Below are positions 1 to 9,696 of a stretch of DNA of 33,513 nt, one piece after another. Below the pieces are notes generated by a model. It was not told where the DNA came from and ran no database searches. It saw only the letters and a program-made list of their open reading frames with translations. The stretch's first letter is position 1, and each line of letters starts with the position of its first letter. Origin of the DNA: Comamonadaceae bacterium (lineage in GTDB: Bacteria; Pseudomonadota; Gammaproteobacteria; Burkholderiales; Burkholderiaceae). Both the position numbers and the translations under genes were made by a program. Location of the stretch: positions 1 to 33,513 of the forward strand of contig CANCGU010000004.1 of the NCBI GenBank assembly GCA_947377705.1. The letters are read 5' to 3'.

Positions 1-1023
1 TTTGTGTTCATGCCTTTGGGCTTTGCATTGCTACAGCAACCGTATTCACGCGCGGCGGTGGTGTGGGCCTATGCCGCCACCACGCTGTGGCTGTGGTGGG
101 GCTACCACCGTCACGTCAAACACCGGGCCTTGCGGTTGGTTCACATCGACCCCAACGTGCCGGCCCAGTTGGCCGCTTGCTTGACCCCCAACACACTCGA
201 CCCGCAAGCCGTGCAACTCATCGCTTGGAGCCCCAACAGCGGCGCCCCCCTGCCCGCATGCAACGGCGTGGTGCTTGACCGCCATGTGCGCAGCACCGAC
301 GAACGCACACGCTTGTTGGGCGAGTTGAAGATGCAACACCTGCGCCTTTACAGCGTGGAGGCGGTGGCCGAACTCACCAGTGGCCGCAAAATGCTGCCCA
401 CCACCACAGACTCGCTTTGGGAGATTGACAACGACCCCGGCTATGACCGCGCCAAGCGTTGGCTGGACGTGATCACCGTCATCGTCTTATCCCCCGTGTG
501 GATGCCACTTGCTGCGGGGGTGGCCATGGCTGTGCGTTTGGACTCCAAAGGCCCCTCGCTGTATTCGCAACCCCGCGTCGGTCGCGATGGCCAAGTGTTC
601 ACGCTTTGGAAATTTCGCAGCATGGTGCACGGCTTGCAAGCGCCAGGGGTGCACTTTGCACAAGCGGAAGACCCGCGCATCACGCGTGTGGGCCGCATCT
701 TGCGCCGCACGCGCTTGGACGAATTGCCGCAACTCTTCAACGTGCTCATGGGCCACATGAGCCTGATTGGCCCTCGCCCTGAACAAACCGCTTTTGTGCG
801 CGACTTTGCCGCCACCATCCCCAGCTACCCCTACCGCCACTTGGTGCGCCCGGGCCTCACGGGCTGGGCCCAAGTTCAGCAAGGTTATGCCGACAGCGTG
901 GACGCCACGCGCATCAAGCTCAGCTACGACTTGTATTACGTGGCCCACTACTCACTCGCGCTGGATTTGTTGATTGCTGCCAAAACCGTCAAAACGGTGT
1001 GCACCGGTTTTGGCGCACGTTAA
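1..1023 (+). CDS. Polyprenyl-phosphate sugar-1-phosphate transferase, 5' partial
   Basis: The frame is open from the first base, so the N-terminus lies outside the window. The last roughly 190 residues are a bacterial sugar transferase domain (PF02397, WcaJ/WbaP type). It begins at YDRAKRWLDV with a membrane-associated helix and continues through KFRSM, the conserved RRTRLDELPQLFNVL segment, SLIGPRPE and RPGLTGWAQV. Such enzymes transfer a sugar-1-phosphate from a nucleotide sugar to undecaprenyl phosphate at the inner membrane and so start a repeat unit of exopolysaccharide, capsule or O-antigen. The less conserved N-terminal part fits the CoA-binding-like/hydrophobic half of the long form. 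It precedes two glycosyltransferases and a flippase on the same strand, as expected for an initiating transferase. Which sugar is transferred cannot be read from the sequence. Confidence 0.93.
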   Translation, partial: FVFMPLGFALLQQPYSRAAVVWAYAATTLWLWWGYHRHVKHRALRLVHIDPNVPAQLAACLTPNTLDPQAVQLIAWSPNSGAPLPACNGVVLDRHVRSTDERTRLLGELKMQHLRLYSVEAVAELTSGRKMLPTTTDSLWEIDNDPGYDRAKRWLDVITVIVLSPVWMPLAAGVAMAVRLDSKGPSLYSQPRVGRDGQVFTLWKFRSMVHGLQAPGVHFAQAEDPRITRVGRILRRTRLDELPQLFNVLMGHMSLIGPRPEQTAFVRDFAATIPSYPYRHLVRPGLTGWAQVQQGYADSVDATRIKLSYDLYYVAHYSLALDLLIAAKTVKTVCTGFGAR

Positions 1024-1056
1024 GCCATTCGAAGCCCTGTCCATGAGAACAACGCC

Positions 1057-2070
1057 TTGAGTACCCGCCGAATTTTGCTGCTCGAAGAGCCCAGCTGGGG
1101 CGGTGTGCACACCATGACGCGCACATTGGCCGACGCACTCAGCGTGCAAGCCTGGCAAGTCACAGCGTTGCCTTGGCAACAAACACCCTGGACCACCTTG
1201 GTGAATGCCGCCAAGCATCACGACGTGATCGTGGCCACGCACAACTTTGGCCCCACCTATTGCGGGGCGGCACTCAAAGCCATCACCGGCAAACCGCTGG
1301 TCAGCTGGGTGCATGGACCTCTGATGGAGGTGCTGCAAGAAGCCAACACCTCGGCTGCGAAAAAGTTGTGGCTCAAGCTACTCTACAAACAAGTCAACCA
1401 GTTTGTGTGTGTGTCGCGCACCACGCAAGACTCGCTGCTCAGCTTGATCCATCTGGGCAAGCAACAACGTTGCATCGTGGTGCCCAACGGCATTGCGCCC
1501 TTGGCCGATGGCCAAGCCATTCATGTGCATGCAGGCCACGGCCGTGAAGGCCTTGCGCCTTTGTTGTTGGGTTACGTGGGTCGCCTGTCTTCAGAAAAAC
1601 GCCCTCATCTGCTGCTAGACACCTTGCGCTATTTGCCAGAAGAAGCGCAGCTGGGCATCGTGGGTGAAGGTCCTATGCACCGCAAAATGATTCACGATGG
1701 CATGGACCTGATGGTTCAAGGCCGCGTGCACTTCTTGGGCAAGCACCCGAGCGGCACAAGCCTTTACAAGCCATGGCAAATGACGCTGCTCACCTCGCGC
1801 TACGAAGGCTGCCCCATGACCGCGCTAGAGTCGCTCGCCTGTGGTGTGCCCTGCGTGTCGCTGCCCATCCCGGCCATGCGTGAGTTATACGACTTGGATG
1901 CGCCCTACTTATTGGCCCGAGGCGACGCCCCCGTCGCTTTGGCTGAAGCCGTCATGACCGTGCGCAGCCTACCCGAGCAACAGGTGCGTGATGACATCGC
2001 CCGCATCGTGGCGCGACACCATGTGGATGGTTTTGTGGGCCACTGGCAAGAGGTACTGCACACATGCTGA
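1057..2070 (+). CDS. Glycosyltransferase family 4
   Basis: 337 residues with a GT-B fold of GT4 type. The N-terminal donor-side glycine segment is SWGGVHTM (13-20). VPNG (142-145) and GRLSSEKRP (175-183) mark the start of the C-terminal domain, and the E-x7-E signature is E250/E258 in YEGCPMTALESLACG. It probably adds a sugar to the lipid-linked repeat unit in the cytoplasm. The start is TTG at 1057: the reading frame is closed by the upstream gene's own TAA at 1021, no other start codon lies between, and the next ATG would remove the first beta strand. The 3' end overlaps the next gene by 7 nt. Donor and acceptor are unknown. Confidence 0.9.
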   Translation: MSTRRILLLEEPSWGGVHTMTRTLADALSVQAWQVTALPWQQTPWTTLVNAAKHHDVIVATHNFGPTYCGAALKAITGKPLVSWVHGPLMEVLQEANTSAAKKLWLKLLYKQVNQFVCVSRTTQDSLLSLIHLGKQQRCIVVPNGIAPLADGQAIHVHAGHGREGLAPLLLGYVGRLSSEKRPHLLLDTLRYLPEEAQLGIVGEGPMHRKMIHDGMDLMVQGRVHFLGKHPSGTSLYKPWQMTLLTSRYEGCPMTALESLACGVPCVSLPIPAMRELYDLDAPYLLARGDAPVALAEAVMTVRSLPEQQVRDDIARIVARHHVDGFVGHWQEVLHTC

Positions 2071-3053
2071 CGAAGCCAACCGTGCAGGTGCACTTTGTAC
2101 GCAATGGCCCGGCCTATTTGCCCGAGCTGGATGCGTATGTCAGCTTCATCACGTCGCAGGGTCACTCAGCCTTGGTGCATGACACCAGCGCCTCGGTTCC
2201 TGCTCACGCGCAAGTGGTGTGGTGGATGTGTGGGCGTGTCCCCAGCGCAGAAGCGCGACGTTTGAAAAATGCGTTTCACATCCATGAATACGCCTCTGCC
2301 TCGGTACCACCCCATGCTTGGCTCAAAGACTTTGTCAAACACTGGACACAACCCAAACCCGACTACCGCTTTTTTCAAAACGGCTGGGTGCGCGAGCGTT
2401 TGGGTTTTGACGACGGCGTTCCCCACGCCCTGCGTGATATGGGCGTCGCGCAAAGCTTTTTCGATGCCGCCGCCCCTGCGCTGCCAGAACCCTCCTACGC
2501 AGACAAAGCCCCTGCACGCATCCCCCCCAACGAATTTGACTTGGTGTACTTAGGCGAGATGAACCGCTTGCAACCCTTCTTGCCTTTGCTACAGGCCATT
2601 CACGATGCCGGTCGGACCTTGCTGTTGGTAGGCGATGTGCCAGAGGCCTTGCGCACGCAACTACCTGCCTCTGTGACCTGCACAGGACGGGTCCCGCACG
2701 CGGATGTGCCGCGCCAATTGCGCCGCGCACGACTGGGGTTGAACCTCGTCAGCAACCTCGAACCCTACAACCAACAAACCTCCACCAAGCTGCTGGAATA
2801 CTGCGCCGTCGGCCTGCCCGTGGTCAGCAACGATTACGCGTGGGTGCGCTACTTTGCCACGCACTACCAAGGCAACTTGCATTTGCTACGCGAAGAGCCA
2901 AGCAGCTGGCAGCACAGCTTTGGGGAAGCGCTTGAGGCTTACCCCTATGTGGTGCCGGATGTAAGGGCATTGGTTTGGCCGAAGCTGTTGGCGGCGTTGC
3001 CGATTTGGAAACATTTGCAAATAACGACAACCGCAATAAAGGGGATGCAATGA
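2064..3053 (+). CDS. Glycosyltransferase, GT-B fold (GT4-like)
   Basis: 329 residues. The C-terminal half has the layout of a GT-B enzyme: a strand with LVYLGEMNR at the domain start, LLLVGDVPE, then a C-terminal signature QQTSTKLLEYCAVGLPVVSN that resembles the K-x-L/E-Y-x-A-x-G-x-P-V-V segment of GT1/GT4 enzymes. The N-terminal half is divergent, with a VVWWMCGRVPS segment. It lies between another glycosyltransferase (7-nt overlap) and the flippase (ATGA overlap), so it is almost certainly co-translated in polysaccharide repeat-unit assembly. Its sugar specificity is not visible. It could be annotated simply as 'glycosyltransferase'. Confidence 0.82.
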   Translation: MLTKPTVQVHFVRNGPAYLPELDAYVSFITSQGHSALVHDTSASVPAHAQVVWWMCGRVPSAEARRLKNAFHIHEYASASVPPHAWLKDFVKHWTQPKPDYRFFQNGWVRERLGFDDGVPHALRDMGVAQSFFDAAAPALPEPSYADKAPARIPPNEFDLVYLGEMNRLQPFLPLLQAIHDAGRTLLLVGDVPEALRTQLPASVTCTGRVPHADVPRQLRRARLGLNLVSNLEPYNQQTSTKLLEYCAVGLPVVSNDYAWVRYFATHYQGNLHLLREEPSSWQHSFGEALEAYPYVVPDVRALVWPKLLAALPIWKHLQITTTAIKGMQ

Positions 3054-4267
3054 GCTGGCTAAAACTGCCTCGGACAAGCCATGTCGTGGCCGCATCGACC
3101 ATCGTCGCGTTTGGCACACAAATTTTGTTTGCTCTGCTGATGCTGCGACTGTTTAGTCCTAGCGATGTGGGTGAGTTCTCAGTCATCGGGCAGATCGCTA
3201 CTTTTTGGATGACCCTGGCCTTGGCCCAAACTCAACTCACCTTGTTAGCCAATATTCAATTGCCAGCAGAACAAGCCACGCGAGAAGCTTGGTTAAGCAG
3301 TATTAAAAGAGGGGGGGTGTTGTTACCCGTCGCCATCGGCATACTTTGGCTCAGTAAGCTCCCCATTTGGCCAACCCTTGTGTGGGTTTTGTTGCTGGCA
3401 TTTTTTCAAATGAACTGGAACCTCGCAAAAAGTTTTACTTTGCGTGTCGGATCTAGCTTGCAACAAGCCTCTGCACGGGCACTTCCTACTTTGGCGACAG
3501 TCGTCACGCTTCTCGTGTGCACATGGCTCAACGCGCAGTATGACGTCACTTATCCGCCTTTGGCTTTTTACGCTCTGATAGGTTACGTCACAGGATCGTT
3601 GTGGCTACTCAGTGCTTGGACACAAAAAACTCATGTATCTGACTCACATACAGATGCAGACAGCACGCAAGCTTCGCTCTCAGACAACCGTCATACCGCT
3701 CTCAAAATTGCTCATTCGTTCAGTGATGTTTTTCTATCCACTGCGCTGGTGCTTATCTGGCAACGCTTTTACGGCTCTGTAGAAACAGGTTGGATGACGA
3801 CGCTCCTGCGTGTATTTAATTTTCTACCTGTGTTGGTCACGATGGCATGGGCGCAAGTTGTGCTTGCGAAACCCCATCAGGCAAAAATCAATCCTTGGTG
3901 GATTGGTTTCGCGGCTTTTGCTTGCATTGTCATTTTGAGCCTGTGTTGCTTGACCGCCATTTACTTCGAATGGCTGGATGCACGCTGGCGTGGTGTGCTG
4001 GCGTACTTAACGCCATTGGTGCTTTGGCAAGGTTTCGCCTGTTTAGCGGCTGCCTTTAGCCACAGGCCTTTTCAAACACAAGCGGCCAGCACTTACTCAT
4101 GGGCGTGCATGAGTCTCGTCGCGCTTCAGACACTGGTATTGATTGCCCCCTTTGGGCTCAGCACACCGATGGATCCTGCTTTGCACATGGCTGCTTTTGC
4201 ACTCATCAGCAGCGTTGGGCTACTAGGTCTGACCGTTTGGATGGCTCGCTTACGCGACAAAACTTAA
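3050..4267 (+). CDS. Wzx-type polysaccharide flippase (MOP superfamily)
   Basis: 405 residues, very hydrophobic, with about ten to twelve predicted membrane segments (for example around residues 12-33, 40-60, 85-115, 140-165 and through the C-terminus). The N-terminal layout, AASTIVAFGTQILFALLMLRLFSPSDVGEF, is typical of the polysaccharide biosynthesis/O-antigen flippase families. These proteins turn undecaprenyl-pyrophosphate-linked repeat units to the periplasmic face. The start is the ATG at 3050, which forms an ATGA overlap with the previous stop and has AAAGGGG about 6 nt upstream. An in-frame ATG further 5' at 2975 would lie deep inside the previous gene and is less likely. The 3' end overlaps convergent rfbC by 4 nt. 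Confidence 0.85.
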   Translation: MSWLKLPRTSHVVAASTIVAFGTQILFALLMLRLFSPSDVGEFSVIGQIATFWMTLALAQTQLTLLANIQLPAEQATREAWLSSIKRGGVLLPVAIGILWLSKLPIWPTLVWVLLLAFFQMNWNLAKSFTLRVGSSLQQASARALPTLATVVTLLVCTWLNAQYDVTYPPLAFYALIGYVTGSLWLLSAWTQKTHVSDSHTDADSTQASLSDNRHTALKIAHSFSDVFLSTALVLIWQRFYGSVETGWMTTLLRVFNFLPVLVTMAWAQVVLAKPHQAKINPWWIGFAAFACIVILSLCCLTAIYFEWLDARWRGVLAYLTPLVLWQGFACLAAAFSHRPFQTQAASTYSWACMSLVALQTLVLIAPFGLSTPMDPALHMAAFALISSVGLLGLTVWMARLRDKT

Positions 4268-4824
4268 CGACCCAACCCAGACTCAGCCAGCGTCAAAGCA
4301 TCTAAATCTTTGGCTGCTAATAACGGTTGTGCGTTCAGGGCATGCAACGGCCATTCAATTCCCACGGAAGGATCATTCCATCGCAAACTTCGCTCAAACT
4401 CAGGGTGATAGTAGTCCGTGGTTTTGTACAAAAATTCAGCGCTGTCACTGGTCACCAAAAAGCCATGCGCCAACCCTTCGGGAATCCACAGCTGTTTTTT
4501 GTTCTCGGCTGACAAATCCACGCCAAACCACTGACCAAAGGTTTGAGAGTTGGGTCGGATATCGACCGCCACATCAAACACAGAGCCTTGGGTGACACGC
4601 ACTAATTTGCCTTGTGCATGCTGCACTTGGTAATGCAAGCCACGCAAAACCCCTTTGCTTGACTTGCTGTGGTTGTCTTGTACGAAGTGCCGCTGCAATC
4701 CGGTGGCGTGTTCAAAATCACGTTCGTTAAAGCTCTCAAAAAAGAAGCCTCGCGCATCCCCAAACACTTTAGGTTCTAAAACTAAAACGCCATCAATCGG
4801 CGTGGGTGTCGCGTAGTAAGGCAT
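4264..4824 (-). CDS. rfbC: dTDP-4-dehydrorhamnose 3,5-epimerase
   Basis: 186 residues, the usual RmlC length. It has the cupin signature with KGVLRGLHYQ (catalytic His64), Tyr133 in FLYKTTDYYHPEFE, the substrate-binding RWNDPSVGIEWP segment and the late AKDLDA motif. It converts dTDP-4-keto-6-deoxyglucose to dTDP-4-keto-L-rhamnose, the third step of dTDP-L-rhamnose synthesis. It is the last gene of the long minus-strand chain, 9 nt after the ligase/polymerase gene, with an AGGAG-like site not obvious in that gap. All four rfb genes are present in the chain, in the order B, D, A, (ligase), C. The stop overlaps the convergent flippase stop. Confidence 0.96.
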   Translation of the reverse strand: MPYYATPTPIDGVLVLEPKVFGDARGFFFESFNERDFEHATGLQRHFVQDNHSKSSKGVLRGLHYQVQHAQGKLVRVTQGSVFDVAVDIRPNSQTFGQWFGVDLSAENKKQLWIPEGLAHGFLVTSDSAEFLYKTTDYYHPEFERSLRWNDPSVGIEWPLHALNAQPLLAAKDLDALTLAESGLGR

Positions 4825-4833
4825 AGGAGGCAG

Positions 4834-6093
4834 TCAACCGTGCTGAGGGTTATCTTGAAACAAGCGCAGAGAAGCAGGCGCCAAAAAGATGAGAAGGATC
4901 AACATGGTGAAATGCCCTTCCTCCATGTCCGTCATCATCGAATTGGCAGTGATGCTCACCATGAACAAGAAAACGAACATGACGCAAACCACCCGCTGAA
5001 CCTCATCGTGTTTCTGCCATGCCAAGCGACAAGCTTGGATAAAAATTGCCAGATACAAGATCAACCCAATCACGCCTTTGGTCGCCAACATGAACAAGTA
5101 CTCGTTATGCGGATTTTGAAAATTACTAAAGTAGGTTGCCGCCTGTTCGCTGGTGGTGCCCAATCGCTGGTTGATCGCATAAAACATATCGGCGAAATGA
5201 ACGCTGCCCACACCCACCATCCAATGGCTTTGCTGAATCAACTCAGCAATCGAGCTATAAAACTGCAAGCGAATCCCTAACGAAGTTTCCACGCCTGCAC
5301 GTTGCTCAGGTGTCATTGCAAAGAATTGGTTCACCTCGAGCACCATACGCGCCATACGCGCTTGAACCACGGGCGATGCAGCTGCCAGTAGCAACGCGAA
5401 GATAGCGGCACACAACACCCACCACTTATAACGCCCCACAAAAAGACGCTTGGCATTCAATGCATACCAAACCGGAAATCCTACGCAGAGTAGCAAATAC
5501 CCTGCGCGTCGCTCATTTGCAAAGAACATGGACGCCAGCAACACAACCATAGGAAGCGCCACCCGCCAGGATAGATTGGGACGAACCAACCATAACTGAG
5601 CCAATAAAAACACCATGCCAACGCTCATTTGGCCATGCAAGTGATGCATGGTTGGCCAAAGGTACTCTCCAGATTGAATCAAACCAGTCCAAGTCGCCGC
5701 CAAATTCGCACCCGCAATTGCGACACAAGCCGTTAGCAGTGCCAGCAGCGCAAATCGGGCCACTTTCTCCACCATGAAAACAGGCCAAAGAAGCAAAATA
5801 AAGGCGAAGGTGCGCAAATCGTGTTGTAACGCCAGCAACGCGCTGACGACACTCGCACCAGCCATCAGATTAGTCACCACATCCCATAAGCAAAAACTGG
5901 CGATCAGCACCAAAAATTGGACCGTCCATTTTTTCTGTGCTGCGTCAAAAACACAGTGTCGCCAAAACCATGGGGTCACCAACAGCAGCAATAAAACCCC
6001 GATATTGATACCGGCCACGGAGGTCAACAGTGCCGTGGCAATTGCCAATAAAACAGCGTTGGCGTAATAGACCTTGAATTGCTCTGCCAACAT
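4834..6093 (-). CDS. O-antigen ligase / polymerase family membrane protein (Wzy_C)
   Basis: 419 residues with about ten to twelve membrane segments and a large periplasmic loop in the C-terminal third. The loop ends in NPHNEYLFMLATKGVIGL, the conserved H-N-E-(Y/F)-L-x-x-x-x-x-x-G-x-x-G pattern of the WaaL/Wzy_C family. These enzymes join undecaprenyl-linked glycan to lipid A-core (ligase), polymerise repeat units, or transfer glycan to protein (PglL type). Sequence alone does not separate these roles. It sits 2 nt after rfbA and 9 nt before rfbC, so it is tied to rhamnose synthesis and, through the chain, to type I secretion. A protein O-oligosaccharyltransferase role is possible but unproven. 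Confidence 0.85.
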   Translation of the reverse strand: MLAEQFKVYYANAVLLAIATALLTSVAGINIGVLLLLLVTPWFWRHCVFDAAQKKWTVQFLVLIASFCLWDVVTNLMAGASVVSALLALQHDLRTFAFILLLWPVFMVEKVARFALLALLTACVAIAGANLAATWTGLIQSGEYLWPTMHHLHGQMSVGMVFLLAQLWLVRPNLSWRVALPMVVLLASMFFANERRAGYLLLCVGFPVWYALNAKRLFVGRYKWWVLCAAIFALLLAAASPVVQARMARMVLEVNQFFAMTPEQRAGVETSLGIRLQFYSSIAELIQQSHWMVGVGSVHFADMFYAINQRLGTTSEQAATYFSNFQNPHNEYLFMLATKGVIGLILYLAIFIQACRLAWQKHDEVQRVVCVMFVFLFMVSITANSMMTDMEEGHFTMLILLIFLAPASLRLFQDNPQHG

Positions 6094-6095
6094 AC

Positions 6096-6974
6096 TTATG
6101 CCTTTAGCAAATGCAACAAGTATTGCCCATAGCCATTCTTAGCCAAAGGCGCTGCAAGTTTTTGCAAAGCGGCAGCATCAATCCACTGTTGATGAAAAGC
6201 AATTTCCTCTGGGCAAGCCACCATCAACCCTTGGCGTTTTTGCAAGGTGCCAATGAAGCTGGCCGCATCCAACAAACTGTCGTGCGTGCCCGTGTCTAGC
6301 CAAGCGTAGCCACGTCCCATGATTTCCACATTCAACTGACCTAGTTCTAAATAGCGCTTGTTCACATCAGTAATTTCTAGCTCCCCACGGTGCGAAGGCT
6401 TCACCGCCGCCGCAATGTCGCAGACCTGTTGGTCATAGAAATACAAGCCCGTCACTGCGTAATTGCTCTTGGGCTTGATCGGTTTTTCTTCAATGCTCAA
6501 CGCACGAAACTGGTCGTCAAACTCCACCACGCCATAGCGCTCAGGATCATGGACATGGTAGGAAAACACACTGGCTCCGCTGGTGCGTTGGTCTGCATTG
6601 TGAAGCTGCTTGACCAAATCGTGCCCATAAAAAATGTTATCCCCCAGTACCAAAGCACTGGGGTGATCGGCCACAAAATTTTTACCAATGATGAAGGCCT
6701 GCGCCAACCCGTCAGGGCTGGGCTGCACCGCATATTCAATGTGCATACCCCATTGACTACCGTCGCCCAACAGCTCGGCAAAGCGCGGCGTGTCCTTTGG
6801 GGTAGAGATCACCAACACTTCACGAATACCGCTGAGCATCAATGTGGTGAGCGGGTAATAAATCATGGGCTTGTCGTACACGGGCATGAGCTGTTTGCTC
6901 ACCGCTTGCGTCACGGGATACAGGCGGGTTCCAGAGCCACCTGCGAGGATGATGCCTTTGCGTTGTTTGGTCAT
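6096..6974 (-). CDS. rfbA: Glucose-1-phosphate thymidylyltransferase
   Basis: 292 residues. The nucleotidyltransferase signature [16 protein letters not shown] is followed by [21 protein letters not shown], the Q-P-x-P-x-G-L-A-Q-A segment and [10 protein letters not shown] with the metal-binding Asp, all diagnostic of RmlA. It forms dTDP-glucose from dTTP and glucose-1-phosphate, the entry to dTDP-L-rhamnose, and is normally feedback-inhibited by the end product. The start ATG at 6974 overlaps the rfbD stop as ATGA, which indicates translational coupling. Confidence 0.97.
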   Translation of the reverse strand: MTKQRKGIILAGGSGTRLYPVTQAVSKQLMPVYDKPMIYYPLTTLMLSGIREVLVISTPKDTPRFAELLGDGSQWGMHIEYAVQPSPDGLAQAFIIGKNFVADHPSALVLGDNIFYGHDLVKQLHNADQRTSGASVFSYHVHDPERYGVVEFDDQFRALSIEEKPIKPKSNYAVTGLYFYDQQVCDIAAAVKPSHRGELEITDVNKRYLELGQLNVEIMGRGYAWLDTGTHDSLLDAASFIGTLQKRQGLMVACPEEIAFHQQWIDAAALQKLAAPLAKNGYGQYLLHLLKA

Positions 6975-7894
6975 GGTGATTTCTTTTCAAATAACTGATC
7001 AAGGATGGCGTCAACACCCACCTGCCATGCGGGCAGCATGACGCCCCATGTTCGTTGAATTTTGCGCGTGTCTAGGCGCGAGTTCGCTGGACGGGGGGCT
7101 GGCAAAGGGTACTCTGTTGTAGCAATGGGCTGCACCGTGCTTGGCGTTGCTTTCACCACCGCCCCTCGGGCAACAGCGCCTGCAATCACGTACTGCGCAT
7201 AACCATGCCACGACGTCTCGCCTGCCGCCGCCACATGGTAAGTTCCCCAACGCGAGTCGCTGGCTTGGGCACTTTTCATGGCCTGTATCAACGCCACAGT
7301 CACCTCACTCAACAGCTCGGCTGAAGTGGGGGCGCCAATTTGATCGGCCACCACACGCAAGCTGTCACGCTCAGCCGCTAAGCGCAGCATGGTCTTTAAG
7401 AAATTATTGCCATGCACACCAACCACCCAACTGGTTCGCAAAATCAAATGCTTGGCACACGCCTGCGCAATCGCCACTTCGCCTGCTCGTTTGCTTGCGC
7501 CGTACACAGACAAGGGATGCGTGACATCCGTTTCTTCCCATGGCTTCACACCTGCCCCATCAAACACGTAATCGGTGGAGTAGTGCACCAGCATCGCACC
7601 CCATGCTTGCGCCAGCTCCGCCAACACGGCAGGCGAATCGGCATTCACCGCCTGCGCCAACGCGGGCTCTGTTTCAGCCTTATCCACAGACGTGTATGCC
7701 GCCGCATTCACCACGATGGTGGGCAAAAAATTGGCCGCACGTTGCAACAGGCCCTCACGCAGTGCGTTTGGGTCACTCAAGTCTGCCTCGGCTCGCGTCA
7801 AGGCTTGGACCTCACCCAACTTTTTCAGGGCAACTGCCAGCGCATGCCCCAATTGGCCATGCGCACCGAGCAACAAGATTTTTTGGTGCGTCAC
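6971..7894 (-). CDS. rfbD: dTDP-4-dehydrorhamnose reductase
   Basis: 307 residues of an extended short-chain dehydrogenase. It has an NAD(P)-binding GAHGQLG near the N-terminus, the STDYVFDG segment, and the catalytic Y-x-x-x-K in [10 protein letters not shown]. It reduces dTDP-4-keto-L-rhamnose to dTDP-L-rhamnose, the last step of the pathway. The start codon is GTG at 7894, 3 nt after the rfbB stop, and the 3' end overlaps rfbA by 4 nt. Confidence 0.96.
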   Translation of the reverse strand: MTHQKILLLGAHGQLGHALAVALKKLGEVQALTRAEADLSDPNALREGLLQRAANFLPTIVVNAAAYTSVDKAETEPALAQAVNADSPAVLAELAQAWGAMLVHYSTDYVFDGAGVKPWEETDVTHPLSVYGASKRAGEVAIAQACAKHLILRTSWVVGVHGNNFLKTMLRLAAERDSLRVVADQIGAPTSAELLSEVTVALIQAMKSAQASDSRWGTYHVAAAGETSWHGYAQYVIAGAVARGAVVKATPSTVQPIATTEYPLPAPRPANSRLDTRKIQRTWGVMLPAWQVGVDAILDQLFEKKSP

Positions 7895-7897
7895 GCG

Positions 7898-8959
7898 TCA
7901 AGCCCCGTAGTGCTGGCCGACCCATTGACGGTAGGCACCACTGGTCACGCCCTCCACCCACGCTTGATTCGCTAAATACCATTCCACAGTTTTACGAAGC
8001 CCTGTTTCAAAAGTTTCTTGTGGTTTCCAGCCCAACTCGCGCTCGATCTTGCGGGCATCAATCGCATAACGACGGTCATGACCCGGACGGTCTATGACAT
8101 AGGTGATTTGCTCGGCATACGCTTTGCCGTCCGCACGGGGCTGGAGCTCATCTAACACGGCACATAAGGTGTTGACCACTTCGAGGTTGGGCTTCTCATT
8201 CCAGCCACCAATGTTGTAGGTCTCACCCACTTGGCCGGCCTCAAGCACCCGCGCTATGGCACGGCAGTGGTCTTGCACATACAACCAATCGCGCACTTGC
8301 TGACCATCGCCATAAATAGGCAATGGCTTCCCTGCCAAGGCATTGAGCATGACCAATGGAATGAGTTTTTCAGGGAAATGGAACGGCCCGTAGTTGTTAC
8401 TGCAATTGGTGGTGAGCACCGGCAACCCGTACGTGTGGTGCCACGCACGCACCAAGTGATCGCTGGCGGCTTTGCTGGCCGAATAGGGACTGTTGGGCTC
8501 GTAGTTTTTGGTCTCAGCAAACGGCGGATCGGTGGGTGACAACGTGCCATAAACCTCATCGGTGCTGACGTGCAAGAAGCGAAAAGCTTGCTTGGGTGCC
8601 TCGGGCAGCGCTTGCCAATAAGCACGCACACTTTCAAGCAAATTGAAAGTACCCATGACGTTGGTTTGAATGAAATCGCCAGGGCCATGAATCGAGCGAT
8701 CCACATGGCTTTCTGCCGCAAAGTTAAGCACCGCGCGAGGGGCATGTTCAAGCAGCAGTTGGTCCACCAAGGCGCGGTCGCCAATGTCGCCTTGCACAAA
8801 GACATGACGCGGGTCACCTTGCAGCGACTCTAAGTTGGCCAAATTACCAGCATAGGTCAGCTTGTCGAGGTTGATCACGGTTTCGTCAGATGACGAAAGC
8901 CAAGTGTGAACAAAATTGCTACCAATAAAGCCAGCGCAGCCGGTCACCAAAATTGTCAT
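7898..8959 (-). CDS. rfbB: dTDP-glucose 4,6-dehydratase
   Basis: 353 residues, standard RmlB length. It contains [12 protein letters not shown] (NAD-binding Rossmann loop), the STDEVYG active-site loop with Asp-Glu, the Y-x-x-x-K pair in [21 protein letters not shown] and [12 protein letters not shown]. It makes dTDP-4-keto-6-deoxyglucose. The ATG overlaps the uppS stop (ATGA), so rhamnose synthesis is directly coupled to the lipid-carrier gene upstream. Confidence 0.97.
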   Translation of the reverse strand: MTILVTGCAGFIGSNFVHTWLSSSDETVINLDKLTYAGNLANLESLQGDPRHVFVQGDIGDRALVDQLLLEHAPRAVLNFAAESHVDRSIHGPGDFIQTNVMGTFNLLESVRAYWQALPEAPKQAFRFLHVSTDEVYGTLSPTDPPFAETKNYEPNSPYSASKAASDHLVRAWHHTYGLPVLTTNCSNNYGPFHFPEKLIPLVMLNALAGKPLPIYGDGQQVRDWLYVQDHCRAIARVLEAGQVGETYNIGGWNEKPNLEVVNTLCAVLDELQPRADGKAYAEQITYVIDRPGHDRRYAIDARKIERELGWKPQETFETGLRKTVEWYLANQAWVEGVTSGAYRQWVGQHYGA

Positions 8960-9672
8960 GTAAAGGCCTTTACCTTACCAAACCGTCGGTCTCGTGCACT
9001 GAACCAGTCAAACGCTGCCTGAAGCGCAGCTTCGTCAAAATCAGGCCACAGGACTTCCGTGAAATATAGCTCCGCATAAGCGGCCTGCCAAATCAAAAAG
9101 TTGCTGATGCGCGACTCACCCCCCGTGCGAATGAGCAAATCAAGCTCAGGCTGTCCAGCCGTGCTGAGGTATTCAGACAGTACGTCTTGATTCAACTCGC
9201 TCAATGCGGCGTTCGGATGCGCAGTCTGCCATGACTGAACCGCATGCAGGATGTCCCAGCGCCCCCCGTAATTCACCGCCACATTCAAAAACAAGCCGTC
9301 ATTGCTTGCACTCTGTTGCTCGGCGCGACGAATTCGCTCACGAACTTCTGGTGAAAAGCGATCTAGCGCGCCAATGGCTTTGAAACGCACGCGGTTTTCC
9401 AACATCACAGGCAGCTCTTTGTCGAGGTAATCGGTAAACAAGGCCATCAAAGCATCAACCTCCTCGACCGGCCGTTGCCAGTTCTCCGTGCTGAACGCAA
9501 AAAGGGTGACGCATTCGACGCCAACACGGGTGCAATACTCAATCAGGCTACGAACGCGTGCAGCGCCACGGTAGTGCCCTAACTTTCGAGGCATGTGCCG
9601 CTGTTGCGCCCAGCGTCCATTGCCGTCCATGATGATGGCAATGTGCTTTGGTATCCCCAACGAATCGCTCAT
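8956..9672 (-). CDS. uppS: Undecaprenyl diphosphate synthase (cis-isoprenyl transferase)
   Basis: About 238 residues. The signature [13 protein letters not shown] (catalytic Asp16) is followed by [31 protein letters not shown], and [25 protein letters not shown], all diagnostic of bacterial cis-prenyltransferases. It condenses isopentenyl diphosphate onto farnesyl diphosphate to make the C55 carrier for peptidoglycan and surface glycans. The ATG at 9672 is chosen because AAAGG lies about 8 nt upstream. An in-frame TTG at 9693 would abut the tolC-like stop and is weaker. In most Burkholderiales the housekeeping uppS lies in the frr-uppS-cdsA region, so this may be a second, cluster-dedicated copy (inference). 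Confidence 0.95.
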   Translation of the reverse strand: MSDSLGIPKHIAIIMDGNGRWAQQRHMPRKLGHYRGAARVRSLIEYCTRVGVECVTLFAFSTENWQRPVEEVDALMALFTDYLDKELPVMLENRVRFKAIGALDRFSPEVRERIRRAEQQSASNDGLFLNVAVNYGGRWDILHAVQSWQTAHPNAALSELNQDVLSEYLSTAGQPELDLLIRTGGESRISNFLIWQAAYAELYFTEVLWPDFDEAALQAAFDWFSARDRRFGKVKAFT

Positions 9673-9696
9673 ACGCAAAACCTTTCGTACCAAACC

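Noticed and set aside
1043..1060. Five-codon micro-ORF before the GT4 gene, its stop overlapping the TTG start
   Set aside because: It looks like the micro-ORF before the secretion operon but has no repeat, no ribosome-binding site and no supporting context; a chance ATG is sufficient.
2975..3049. Longer N-terminus for the flippase
   Set aside because: It would lie inside the preceding glycosyltransferase gene, while the ATG at 3050 has a good ribosome-binding site and ATGA coupling.
6390..6998. 202-codon open frame on the plus strand over rfbA
   Set aside because: It is antisense to a gene with clear catalytic motifs and has no family resemblance; a shadow frame.
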